Below, one piece after another: positions 53,404-62,349 of a stretch of 64,000 nucleotides of DNA (within the stretch, counting starts at the first letter, position 1; each line of letters opens with the position of its first letter). The notes below the pieces were generated by a model. The model was not told where the DNA came from. It worked only from the letters and a program-made list of their open reading frames with translations, and did not search any database. The translations under genes were made by a program, and so were the position numbers. The stretch comes from Chitinophaga pinensis (GTDB lineage Bacteria > Bacteroidota > Bacteroidia > B-17B0 > Aurantibacillaceae): NCBI GenBank assembly GCA_945860225.1, contig CAMAPT010000013.1:1-64000 (forward strand). Direction: 5' to 3'.

Positions 53404-53961
53404 GGTAATATACTGAAAAATCGTTGGTGATAATTTCAAATTTTTTATACAAAATGGTGCATCAATCTGAAGAGGAATTAAGCACTGTTGGAGAACAAGC
53501 TAATAGTAATAAGAATGGCGTCGATAAAGCAATAAAAGCTAGTTTATAACTACCTTTTATTATTCTTGCTGTTTTATACATTATGACTAAAAAAGTCACC
53601 TTTCATTCGAGAAAAAATATACCATTTTATAAAATCAATGCGATGTTTTAAAGTCAATCCTCTATCTATATCAAGATGATTTTTCAAATGACTAAAAAAA
53701 CCTTCTATTCCATTTGTAGTTGAAGGTATTTTAGGGCTTGATAAATAATTAAACATATTAAGTAAAGCTCTTTTCATCGTATAATAAGATCGTCTTACTA
53801 GTTTATGAGTATACCAATAACGTCCGGTAGCCCAACAGCGGTTTTTTTACTTTTTCACTTACAAAAAAAATTTAGTAAAACAACTTTCACTAAACTTTCT
53901 TCAATCCTTTTATATATAAGGATTACAAAGGTTTTTACCAACCATTTTTCAGTATTATGCC
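53404..53961. mobile_element. Internally deleted insertion sequence with terminal inverted repeats
   Basis: The 25-base left end (53404-53428, GGTAATATACTGAAAAATCG...) and the reverse complement of the right end (53937-53961, GGCATAATACTGAAAAATGG...) match at 21 of 25 positions. The element is 558 bases and carries only the C-terminal part of a minus-strand transposase. The left end is also present alone at 9564. The transposase C-terminus resembles the IS1249-like branch of the IS256 family, but the assignment is tentative. Confidence 0.8.
53574..53843 (-). pseudogene. Transposase C-terminal remnant
   Basis: The last 89 codons of a transposase in one frame: RYWYTHKLVRRSYYTMKRAL, then PSTTNGIEGFFSHLKNHLDI, then RGLTLKHRIDFIKWYIF. 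The T-N-x-IEG-x(n)-HRGL-like block (here DRGL) with a conserved Glu and a final W-Y is typical of DDE transposase ends. An in-frame stop lies just upstream of 53843, and the remaining 90 bases to the right end are in other frames, so the gene is truncated and frameshifted. Confidence 0.8.
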
Positions 53962-53980
53962 AAATTTGTGACAAAATTAA

Positions 53981-54005
53981 AAAGCTGCCCTGATGAGACA
54001 GCTTT
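53981..54005 (-). terminator. Terminator of the 3-hydroxyanthranilate dioxygenase gene
   Basis: AAAGCTG pairs with CAGCTTT across an 11-base loop. On the minus strand it is followed by TTTAATTTTG. It lies 21 bases after the gene's stop. Confidence 0.75.
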
Positions 54006-54025
54006 AATATATTAGTGTTTTTTGG

Positions 54026-54550
54026 TTAAGAAATAATTGGTGGCGGTTCCATAACAGTACCGCACGATTTACAGGTTTTTAATTCTATAGAATTATAAAA
54101 TTTTTCAAAAATACCCTGAAATTGAGAGGCAATATCGTTCAACACAAATTTTTCTTCGAATAATTTATGGTTACATTTTTCACAAAACCACATTAATCCA
54201 TCCATTTCACCTGATCTGCGACGACGCTCCATCACCAATCCAATCGTATTTTTAAATCGAATGGGATTATGAGGTACTTTAGGCGGCAATAAAAAAATCT
54301 CTCCTTCTTTGATAGGGACTTGAACAGCTTTTCCGTCTTCCTGAATAGTTACAATAATATCACCTTCCAATTGATAAAAAAACTCTTCGCTTTCATTATA
54401 ATGAAAATCTTTTCTTGAATTTGGGCCACCCACTACCATCACAATAAACTCAGCATCCTTGTAAATTACCTTGTTATTTACGGGAGGTTTTAACAGATGA
54501 CGGTTATCATCAATCCATTTTTTGAAATTAAAGGGCCTTGTTATACTCAT
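54026..54550 (-). CDS. nbaC: 3-hydroxyanthranilate 3,4-dioxygenase
   Basis: A 174-residue cupin enzyme of tryptophan degradation (kynurenine pathway) that opens 3-hydroxyanthranilate toward quinolinate or 2-aminomuconate. The iron ligands H50, E56 and H94 are in DFHYNESEEFF and VPHNP. A second, rubredoxin-like metal site C123-x2-C126 and C160-x2-C163 is present as in bacterial enzymes. The length is normal. It lies downstream of an enoyl-CoA hydratase on the same strand; no other kynurenine gene is in the window. Confidence 0.95.
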   Translation of the reverse strand: MSITRPFNFKKWIDDNRHLLKPPVNNKVIYKDAEFIVMVVGGPNSRKDFHYNESEEFFYQLEGDIIVTIQEDGKAVQVPIKEGEIFLLPPKVPHNPIRFKNTIGLVMERRRRSGEMDGLMWFCEKCNHKLFEEKFVLNDIASQFQGIFEKFYNSIELKTCKSCGTVMEPPPIIS

Positions 54551-54583
54551 AATATAGGAATCAGTTAATTAGACAAACAGTAT

Positions 54584-55390
54584 TTAGTTACCCGGGAAAT
54601 TGGCTTTACGTTTTTCTAAAAATGCGGCCACTCCTTCTTTAAAGTCTTTACTTGCAAAACTTTTTCCAAATTCCTCTATCTCAACTTCGTAACCATTTTG
54701 CTTAGTATTATATCCGGAGTTTATTACTTTGATAGCTGCTCTTATAGCAACAGGTGATTTTGTGCTAATTTTTGTCGTAATTTCAAGACATTTATTCAAT
54801 AATTCTTCTTGAGTAGTAATATAATTTACTAATCCCCATTTATAGGCGTCATCTGCCGTTATCATATCTGCAGTAACAATCATTTCAAACGCTTTACCTT
54901 TTCCTACCAATTGCGCTAGTCTTTGTGTACCACCATAACCCGGAATAACACCTAAACTTACCTCTGGTAATCCCATTTTGGCATTATTACTAGCTACTCT
55001 AATGTGACAAGCCATCGCTAATTCTAAACCTCCTCCTAATGCAAAACCATTAACGGCAGCAATAACCGGCTTTGAATAATTTTCAATAAAATTAAAAATC
55101 TTAAAATGACCTATTGAACTTAGTTGCTTTCCTTCTTCAACCGAAAAATTAGCAAATTCAGAGATATCAGCACCAGCAACAAATGCTTTATTACCTGAAC
55201 CAGTAATAATTAAAGCATGTATCGCTTTATTATTTTCTGCGTCAACCAAAATCTCATGTAATTCTTCAATTGTTTGACGATTAAGGGCGTTTAATTTATC
55301 AGGACGATTAATAGTGACTATTAAAACGTCATTTTGAAGTTCTGTTTTGATATTTTCTACGGTCATTTCGATAGTCATTTCAGCGGTCAT
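54584..55390 (-). CDS. Enoyl-CoA hydratase/isomerase family protein
   Basis: A 268-residue crotonase-fold enzyme. The CoA/oxyanion-hole regions are clear: AFVAGADISEF and AVNGFALGGGLELAMACH, with both catalytic-type Glu present in PEVSLGVIPGYGGTQRL, which supports true 2-enoyl-CoA hydratase activity. The N-terminus MTAEMTIEMTVE comes from three 12-base direct repeats, each starting with ATG (55390, 55378, 55366), so the real start is uncertain. It may be cotranscribed with the dioxygenase, 33 bases downstream. Confidence 0.92.
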   Translation of the reverse strand: MTAEMTIEMTVENIKTELQNDVLIVTINRPDKLNALNRQTIEELHEILVDAENNKAIHALIITGSGNKAFVAGADISEFANFSVEEGKQLSSIGHFKIFNFIENYSKPVIAAVNGFALGGGLELAMACHIRVASNNAKMGLPEVSLGVIPGYGGTQRLAQLVGKGKAFEMIVTADMITADDAYKWGLVNYITTQEELLNKCLEITTKISTKSPVAIRAAIKVINSGYNTKQNGYEVEIEEFGKSFASKDFKEGVAAFLEKRKANFPGN

Positions 55391-55475
55391 TTCTAGTTAT
55401 TTACAATGAAACAAATATAATGTGATAAGTATTATTTCAACAAAAAGTTATTAACCCAATGGGTTATGATTCAAA

Positions 55476-56864
55476 TCAACTAAATATTTCAATCACATAA
55501 CCTGGGACAATTCCCAAAGCTAAAGTAAAGAGTGTAGTTAAAGCTAATAAAAACACATGAGATGTTTCCATCGTTACCTCTTGTTCTGATTCTTCTTGTT
55601 TAAAGTACATGGCTATAATAACCTTAAAATAATAGTATACTCCAATCGCTGAAGTTAAAATCGCTATGACAATCAACCATTTAAAAGAGGTGCCTATCAA
55701 AACTGAAAAAACAAAATATTTAGCAAAAAAGCCTGCAGTCACAGGAATTCCCGCTAAAGACAACATTGCAATCACCATACAAGCTGCCATCAACGGATGA
55801 CGCTTTGCTAATCCATTAAACGCATCTATATTCAAACTATGTTTGGATTTAGACACATTATACAAAACAGTGAAAGCTGAAATTGAACCTACAGAGTATG
55901 CCAAGGAATAGTATAAAATAGCGCTCACGCTCGTCATTCCTCTTTGATTAGCTAAAATTGCCATTAACATAAAGCCTGCATGACTAATGCTTGAATATGC
56001 TAACATCCGTTTTACACTTTGTTGTGTAGCTGCTGTAATATTTGAAACTACTAACGATAAAGCAATCACTACAGCTAATATCATACTCCAAGTTTCGTTA
56101 ACACCACCAAATACCACTAAAAATAATCGCATAAAGGCAGCAAATGCGGCAGTTTTGACTATCGTACTCATTAAAGCTGTAATTACAGTTGGGGCTCCTT
56201 CATAAACATCTGGTGCCCAAAAATGGAAAGGAGCTGCGCCTACTTTAAATAACATGGCAATTAAAATCATTAACACACCTGCATAAAAGAATGCGGGTAA
56301 ATCTCCTTGAGCATGAGAAATAAATGAACGAATCGCCATTAAATCAAAACTTCCAGTTGCTCCATAAATTAAGGCAATACCAAATAATAAGAAACCGGAA
56401 GCAAATGATCCCATAATTAAATATTTGAATCCTGCCTCATTGGATGCTAAGTCTCTTTTACGACTAGCGGCCAATACATACATTGGGATAGAAAGAATCT
56501 CAATTCCTAAGAATAATGTAGTCATGTTACTGAAACCAGTTAACATCACTGCTCCAACTAATGCAAACAAAACCAATGCAAAGTGGTCAGTTACGTGATC
56601 TTGTTCAAAATAATCATTGGCTAAAATAAACCAAAAGAAAGCCGTTACTAAAATGACGCCGCTAAATGCTAATGCTACGTTATCAAAACGCATCATATTA
56701 CTAAACATTTCGATGTTGTAGTTATTATTCCATTCCATGAAATTAGTAACATACGCTGCTAAAATTCCAATTAGTACTAATGGATACAATAGTTTTTTGA
56801 ATTTAAAAATTTCGGCCAACATGGCTAAAACCCCTAATCCGCTAATTATAAAAAGACCTTTCAT
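55476..56864 (-). CDS. nuoN: NADH-quinone oxidoreductase subunit N
   Basis: A 462-residue antiporter-like subunit of complex I with about 14 helices, including the discontinuous-helix region and conserved Lys/Glu of proton channels (FHFWAPDVYEGAPTVITALM, SSISHAGFMLMAILAN, LSLAGIPVTAGFFAKYFVF). It is the last gene of the nuo row, 82 bases after nuoM. Confidence 0.95.
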   Translation of the reverse strand: MKGLFIISGLGVLAMLAEIFKFKKLLYPLVLIGILAAYVTNFMEWNNNYNIEMFSNMMRFDNVALAFSGVILVTAFFWFILANDYFEQDHVTDHFALVLFALVGAVMLTGFSNMTTLFLGIEILSIPMYVLAASRKRDLASNEAGFKYLIMGSFASGFLLFGIALIYGATGSFDLMAIRSFISHAQGDLPAFFYAGVLMILIAMLFKVGAAPFHFWAPDVYEGAPTVITALMSTIVKTAAFAAFMRLFLVVFGGVNETWSMILAVVIALSLVVSNITAATQQSVKRMLAYSSISHAGFMLMAILANQRGMTSVSAILYYSLAYSVGSISAFTVLYNVSKSKHSLNIDAFNGLAKRHPLMAACMVIAMLSLAGIPVTAGFFAKYFVFSVLIGTSFKWLIVIAILTSAIGVYYYFKVIIAMYFKQEESEQEVTMETSHVFLLALTTLFTLALGIVPGYVIEIFS

Positions 56865-56946
56865 ATTATTATTTAAGATTTTATTATTTAAGATTTACGA
56901 TTGAAAAATTGTCAATTATAAATCAATTAAATTGTCAATTATGTTT

Positions 56947-58410
56947 TTATTTAATATAAGTTAAAATTGCTTTTGTTCCTTCTTCTGCTAGGTCGTTTAA
57001 TGGTTTAGGATATACACCAAATGCAACTATAACAAAGCAAATGATATATAATACCCATTTATCTGAACCTTCTAATGAACCAAACGTAATGGCCGAATCT
57101 TTTTTCTCGCCTAACATTATTGCTTGATAGCTGCGTAACATATATACTGCACCTAAAATAACAGTTAAACCAGCAAAGGCAGCAACCCACTCCCCGTATT
57201 GATAAACACCATTAATTAACAAAAATTCGCCCACAAAACCATTGGTTAATGGCAATGCTACAGAACCTAACATCACAATTAAAAATAAAACGGCGAAATT
57301 TCCATTCATATTTCTTATGCCACCTAATTTTTCCAACTCACGAGTTCCTGTGTGACGCATTAATATATCAGCAATTAAAAATAACCCAACAACATTAACA
57401 CCATGAGCTAACATTTGCATCACTGCTCCCTGAATACCTTGTTGATTAGCAGATAAAATACCTGCTGCAATTAATCCAACGTGCGCAATTGATGAATAGG
57501 CAATTAAACGTTTGTAATCTTTTTGAACAATAGCGATACATGATGCGTAGAAAATACCAAAAACTGATAAACCAATTGCTAACCAAGCCCACTCAGCTAA
57601 TGCTAAAGGAGTAACTGGCATTAACCATTTAATTAATCCAAATGTTCCCATTTTTAACATGATGCCTGATAACAACATGGTGCCTTGCGTAGGGGCGTTT
57701 ACGTATGTGTCTGGCTGCCATGTATGAAGAGGAAAAATTGGCATTTTGATACCAAAAGCTAAAAATATAAACCAAAACACAAAAGTTTGTTGATGTAAGT
57801 TTAATGATTTACCCGCTTGGTATAAATCTGTTACAGCCCAAGATTTAATGCCTGTTTCAATTCCGGTATGACTATATAAATAGATTAATCCTACCAACAT
57901 AAATAATGAACCGAATAACGTGTAAACGAAAAATTTGAAAGTGATCCGTCCACGATTTTCTCCACCCCATAATAAACAGATAAAATAAATTGGAATTAAT
58001 GCTAATTCCCAAAATACATAAAACAAGAAACCATCGTTAGCTGTAAATACACCTACTAATGCCATTTGCATTAATAAGATTAGTCCATAGAAAGAATTTG
58101 GTTTTTCGTAAGTAGAATTGAATGATGATAAGATAATTAATGGCACTAAGAATGTTGTTAGTAATACCATTAACATAGATAAAGCATCAATACTTATCGC
58201 AAAGTGAATTCCTAAAGATTCTATCCAAGTGCAGTTTAAAACTAAATCAGCGCTTGTAGGGTTGTGTTTGTATTGAAACAAAACTACTAACGATAAAATA
58301 AATTCTATAACTGACAAGCCTAAAGCAACGGTTCTACTTGTGTTTCCTTTTGTAAAAAAAACCAATAAACTTGCTAAAAGAGGTACAATGATTAATAATC
58401 CAACTAACAT
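56947..58410 (-). CDS. nuoM: NADH-quinone oxidoreductase subunit M
   Basis: A 487-residue antiporter-like complex I subunit with FWELALIPIYFICLLWG (conserved Glu), FPLHTWQPDTYVNAPTQGTM and YSSIAHVGLIAAGI. It pumps protons in the distal membrane arm. It is 43 bases downstream of nuoL. Confidence 0.96.
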   Translation of the reverse strand: MLVGLLIIVPLLASLLVFFTKGNTSRTVALGLSVIEFILSLVVLFQYKHNPTSADLVLNCTWIESLGIHFAISIDALSMLMVLLTTFLVPLIILSSFNSTYEKPNSFYGLILLMQMALVGVFTANDGFLFYVFWELALIPIYFICLLWGGENRGRITFKFFVYTLFGSLFMLVGLIYLYSHTGIETGIKSWAVTDLYQAGKSLNLHQQTFVFWFIFLAFGIKMPIFPLHTWQPDTYVNAPTQGTMLLSGIMLKMGTFGLIKWLMPVTPLALAEWAWLAIGLSVFGIFYASCIAIVQKDYKRLIAYSSIAHVGLIAAGILSANQQGIQGAVMQMLAHGVNVVGLFLIADILMRHTGTRELEKLGGIRNMNGNFAVLFLIVMLGSVALPLTNGFVGEFLLINGVYQYGEWVAAFAGLTVILGAVYMLRSYQAIMLGEKKDSAITFGSLEGSDKWVLYIICFVIVAFGVYPKPLNDLAEEGTKAILTYIK

Positions 58411-58453
58411 ATCTTTATTTACAATTTAATTATTTACAATTTTAAAAATTAGC

Positions 58454-60340
58454 CTATTTTATAAATGTGAAAAATAAAATGGCGATAATTCCTAATACCA
58501 TTCCGAAAATATAAAAACCGATGTGTCCTGTTTGCACTTTACGAACCAAAGAACTCACACCTGTAACTGCACTACCAACACCATTTACAATTCCATCCAC
58601 TACTTGCAAATCCAAAAACTTATAGAATACTTCCGAAAGTAAATCTAACGGTTTACGAATAATAGCATCATAAATTTCATCTACATAGTATTTGTTATAG
58701 ATTAATTTTTTTATACCTGATAATTTTTCATCCTTTGCTTCAGGCAAAATATTGTTTTTAATATAAACCATGTAAGCAAAAAAGATTGTTGCTAAAGCAG
58801 CTAATGTTGCCAAGCCCATTAATATCCATTCTTTTGTATGATTTAAAATACTTGGATTTTTATGCGCAATGATTGGATCTAAGTGATGGTGGAACCAATT
58901 GGTTGTTCCCCAAAATTCTGGCAAACCTAGTACACCACCAAATACAGATAATACTGCTAAAACAATTAAAGGAATTGTCATAGTCTTTGGAGACTCGTGT
59001 AAATGATGCTCTTGTTCGTGAGTTCCTCTGAAGCTTCCAAAGAAAGTTAAGAAGAATAAACGGAACATATAAAACGCTGTTAGGATGGATGTTACCATTC
59101 CAAAGAACCATAACATTGGACTATGCTCATAAGTATGAGCTAATATTTCATCTTTTGAGAAGAAACCAGATAGTAAAGGGAAACCACTAATTGCTAAAGT
59201 CCCAATTGCCATTACTTTTCCTGTTATAGGTAAATGTTTCCATAAACCACCCATTTTTCGCATGTCTTGTTCTCCACCCATTGCGTGAATAACAGAACCA
59301 GCACCTAAGAATAATAAAGCTTTAAAAAAAGCGTGAGTGGTTACGTGAAATACAGATGAACTGTAAGCGCCAACTCCTAAACCTAAAAACATTAATCCTA
59401 ATTGAGATACCGTTGAGTAGGCTAATACTTTTTTAATATCATTTTGAAATAACCCGATAGTGGCTGCAAATAATGCTGTTGTTACACCTACTACGGCAAC
59501 TATATGAGATGCTTCAACAGACATCGAATAAAAAATGTTTGAACGAACAATCATATAAATACCTGCTGTAACCATTGTAGCAGCATGGATTAAAGCCGAT
59601 ACAGGAGTTGGTCCAGCCATTGCATCCGGTAGCCAAGTATATAAAGGTAACTGTGCAGATTTACCCATAGCACCAATAAATAATAATAATGCAATTGCTG
59701 TTACAGTTGATGCGTTACCGGTTGATGCAATTGAAAATACTTGATCGTAAGAGATACTTCCAAATGTGATGAAAATCAAAATAATTCCCATTAAAAAGCC
59801 TAAATCTCCAACACGGTTCATAATGAATGCTTTTTTAGCAGCATTGTTATAAGCTGTGTTTTTGAACCAGAAACCAATTAATAAGTAAGAACATAAACCT
59901 ACACCTTCCCAACCAACAAACATAATTAGGTAGTTATTACCCAATACTAATAACAGCATGAAGAATACGAATAGATTTAAATACGTGAAGAAACGTGCAA
60001 ATCCTTCGTCATCGTGCATATAACCCATCGAGTAAATATGGATTAAAAAGCCTATACCTGTAATGATTAATAAAAACCAAGATGATAATGGATCTACTAA
60101 AAACTCAAACGGAATTTTTAATGTATCAGAATTAATCCAAGAGAATAAAGGCAAAATGTGAGATTTAACCGCAGAATGCTCTAACTCTAAAAAGATTAAT
60201 AACGACACAATGAAAGATGCTAATACAGCTAAACTAGCTATCCAGCCAGATAAGCTCTTGCTAATTTTTTTACCAAAGAAACCATTTATTATAAAACCTA
60301 ATAAAGGGAATAATGGGATAAGGGCTACTAATTTAATCAT
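58454..60340 (-). CDS. nuoL: NADH-quinone oxidoreductase subunit L
   Basis: A 628-residue distal complex I subunit with the antiporter core (FVGWEGVGLCSYLLIGFWF, LYTWLPDAMAGPTPVSALIHAATMV, STVSQLGLMFLGLGVGAY), followed by the long amphipathic lateral helix region with a short HEQEHHLHES loop at about residues 440-450. It is spaced four bases from nuoK. Confidence 0.97.
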   Translation of the reverse strand: MIKLVALIPLFPLLGFIINGFFGKKISKSLSGWIASLAVLASFIVSLLIFLELEHSAVKSHILPLFSWINSDTLKIPFEFLVDPLSSWFLLIITGIGFLIHIYSMGYMHDDEGFARFFTYLNLFVFFMLLLVLGNNYLIMFVGWEGVGLCSYLLIGFWFKNTAYNNAAKKAFIMNRVGDLGFLMGIILIFITFGSISYDQVFSIASTGNASTVTAIALLLFIGAMGKSAQLPLYTWLPDAMAGPTPVSALIHAATMVTAGIYMIVRSNIFYSMSVEASHIVAVVGVTTALFAATIGLFQNDIKKVLAYSTVSQLGLMFLGLGVGAYSSSVFHVTTHAFFKALLFLGAGSVIHAMGGEQDMRKMGGLWKHLPITGKVMAIGTLAISGFPLLSGFFSKDEILAHTYEHSPMLWFFGMVTSILTAFYMFRLFFLTFFGSFRGTHEQEHHLHESPKTMTIPLIVLAVLSVFGGVLGLPEFWGTTNWFHHHLDPIIAHKNPSILNHTKEWILMGLATLAALATIFFAYMVYIKNNILPEAKDEKLSGIKKLIYNKYYVDEIYDAIIRKPLDLLSEVFYKFLDLQVVDGIVNGVGSAVTGVSSLVRKVQTGHIGFYIFGMVLGIIAILFFTFIK

Positions 60341-60344
60341 ATAC

Positions 60345-60656
60345 TTAGTTCTTTAATCTGCTTAATAAATCAATATCAATTGTTTTGAAGTTACGATACA
60401 CCATCGATAAAATAGCTAAACCAACTGCAACCTCAGCCGCAGCAACCGCCATAATAAAAAACACAAATACTTGTCCCGATGCATCATTATGTAAGGTTGA
60501 AAAAGCAACCAACAATAAATTTACCGCATTAAGCATTAGCTCAATACACATAAAAATAATAATGGCATTTCTGCGAGCCATTACACCAACTACGCCAATG
60601 ATAAAAAGCACGGCGCTAAGCATGATATAAAAATTAATAGGAATTCCGTTTAACAT
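60345..60656 (-). CDS. nuoK: NADH-quinone oxidoreductase subunit K
   Basis: A 103-residue, three-helix subunit with the conserved Glu of helix 2 ([19 protein letters not shown]) and a second Glu in [13 protein letters not shown]. The length is normal. It is separated from nuoJ by a foreign-looking four-helix-bundle gene. Confidence 0.96.
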   Translation of the reverse strand: MLNGIPINFYIMLSAVLFIIGVVGVMARRNAIIIFMCIELMLNAVNLLLVAFSTLHNDASGQVFVFFIMAVAAAEVAVGLAILSMVYRNFKTIDIDLLSRLKN

Positions 60657-60702
60657 AGTGTTTAAGATTTATGAATGTAGATTTAAGATGTTTTGATTTA
60701 AT

Positions 60703-61074
60703 TTAAGAGTTAGTGTTTTTTATATTGTTTCGTGCAGTTTTTAATGATGATGCGAAAATAGCGGTTAGTTCATTACTTTCATTTAAAAGTTGTTTAAGAA
60801 TTTTTGGATTTTTAGTTTCAATTGTTTCTTCTATAACTTCAAACCAGAATTGTGTTTCATCCGATTCTTCTAATACGATATTTAATTTAGAGATGAATTC
60901 TGCACTTGAACGACCTCGCAATGCAGCACGATAGTTAGCCGCAACAGAGGTAGAAGATTTAATTATTTGATACGAAATCACATCATTGGCTTTTGATTTC
61001 GGTAATTCGTTTATAAATCGAATTGTATCAACTGCAAATTGTTTCGTTCTTATTTTTAAATCTACTTTATCCAC
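60703..61074 (-). CDS. Four-helix-bundle protein (IVP/S23 family) inserted in the nuo operon
   Basis: A 123-residue all-helical protein of the four-helix-bundle family first found in 23S rRNA intervening sequences: FAVDTIRFINELPKSK, YQIIKSSTSVAANYRAALRG and FISKLNIVLEESDETQFWFE are the typical conserved segments. Members are usually stand-alone small genes of unknown function. Here it lies between nuoJ and nuoK on the same strand, with short spacers of 26 and 46 bases, so it should be cotranscribed with complex I. Confidence 0.9.
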   Translation of the reverse strand: MDKVDLKIRTKQFAVDTIRFINELPKSKANDVISYQIIKSSTSVAANYRAALRGRSSAEFISKLNIVLEESDETQFWFEVIEETIETKNPKILKQLLNESNELTAIFASSLKTARNNIKNTNS

Positions 61075-61100
61075 CTATGCTATTTCTTAAATCGAAAATC

Positions 61101-61625
61101 TTATTTCAAATTTATATTTGTGTCGCGTTTACCAATCATAATGGCACCAACTAATGCGGCTAATAACAAGATAGAAGCAATTTCGAATGGGAACAAGAAT
61201 TCGCTAAATAATACTTTACCCAAATTCTTAACTAATCCTATTTGTGAAGCACCTCCCTGAACTATTTGTAATTGTTCCGCTCCTTTTAAAGCACCAACTA
61301 CTACAAATAACAAAACACCACCAACAACACCTGCTATAACTCTTGTAACAATGTGTTTACGAGGTTCAGTATCGGCATTCAAATTCATTAACATAATGAT
61401 GAATAAGAATAATACCATGATAGCTCCAGCATACACAACAATATGAACCACTGCTAAAAATTGAGCATTTAATAATAAGTAGTGTCCTGCAATGCAGAAG
61501 AATGTTAATACTAAATATAAAACTGAATTAACCGGGTTGCGAGTAAAAACAACCATAAGCGCGAACATAATAGCAAGGAATGATAGAATCCCGAAAAGCC
61601 ATTGTGTAATTGTGTATCCTAACAT
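61101..61625 (-). CDS. nuoJ: NADH-quinone oxidoreductase subunit J
   Basis: A 174-residue, five-helix subunit next to the quinone channel, with the conserved AVVHIVVYAGAIMVLFLFIIMLMN block (pi-bulge helix with Tyr/Gly) at residues 58-81. The length is normal. An unusual 110-base spacer with heptamer repeats separates it from nuoI. Confidence 0.95.
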   Translation of the reverse strand: MLGYTITQWLFGILSFLAIMFALMVVFTRNPVNSVLYLVLTFFCIAGHYLLLNAQFLAVVHIVVYAGAIMVLFLFIIMLMNLNADTEPRKHIVTRVIAGVVGGVLLFVVVGALKGAEQLQIVQGGASQIGLVKNLGKVLFSEFLFPFEIASILLLAALVGAIMIGKRDTNINLK

Positions 61626-61735
61626 ATTTTTATTTAAGATTTAAGATTTTTTGATTTAAGATTTAACCTAAGTCAAAAATCTGATTTATTATTATTTTTA
61701 ATTAATTCAAAAATCTTGTTTCTAAGTTCTAACTT

Positions 61736-62338
61736 CTAGTGATGTCCTTTATTTAATTTTTTTGCATCAAATAATTCGTTGTGTTTTAATCCTTGAATTT
61801 TTTTGAATGCTAATACCTCAGCAGTTTGACGTTTAGTCACATCAATACGTTGATCTATTTTTTCTACTAGTTTATCCTTCCCAAAAACAAAATCTTTGCG
61901 TTCAAATCCTGCATCTACGATTCTATCAGTCAAAAAGATGGCTTCCTTAGGACATGCTTCCTCGCACAACCCACAAAAAATACAGCGTAACATATCTATT
62001 TCATAGGTTGCTGCATATTTTTCTTCACGATATAAATGTTCTTCGCCTTTTTTACGCTCACCACTTGTCATAGTAATTGCCTCTGCAGGACAAGCCACTG
62101 CACACATACCACATGACGTGCATCTTTCTGCGCCATTTTCATCACGTTTCAAAACATGTTGCCCTCTATAAACAGGAGCAATCGGACGTTTCTGTTCGGG
62201 GTAATTAATAGTTGGTGATTTTTTAAACAAATGACTCACTGTAATCATCATACCCTTTGCAATAGCAGGTAAATAGATTCTTTCAGCAAAGCTTTGCTCT
62301 TTATTTGATACGACTACTTTTCTATTTGTTAATTGCAT
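61736..62338 (-). CDS. nuoI: NADH-quinone oxidoreductase subunit I
   Basis: A 200-residue peripheral subunit carrying the N6a and N6b [4Fe-4S] clusters in two ferredoxin motifs, CTSCGMCAVACPAEA and CIFCGLCEEACPKEA. ATG 62338 (MQLTNRKVVV) is preferred; the frame extends two codons to a TTG. It is 11 bases after nuoH. Confidence 0.96.
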   Translation of the reverse strand: MQLTNRKVVVSNKEQSFAERIYLPAIAKGMMITVSHLFKKSPTINYPEQKRPIAPVYRGQHVLKRDENGAERCTSCGMCAVACPAEAITMTSGERKKGEEHLYREEKYAATYEIDMLRCIFCGLCEEACPKEAIFLTDRIVDAGFERKDFVFGKDKLVEKIDQRIDVTKRQTAEVLAFKKIQGLKHNELFDAKKLNKGHH

Positions 62339-62349
62339 TTTCAATATTT

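Noticed and set aside
53454..53549. Short plus-strand frame MVHQSEEELS... near the IS left end
   Set aside because: Only 31 codons, lying inside the conserved IS end; the equivalent segment at 9614 does not stay open in the same way, so coding is unlikely.
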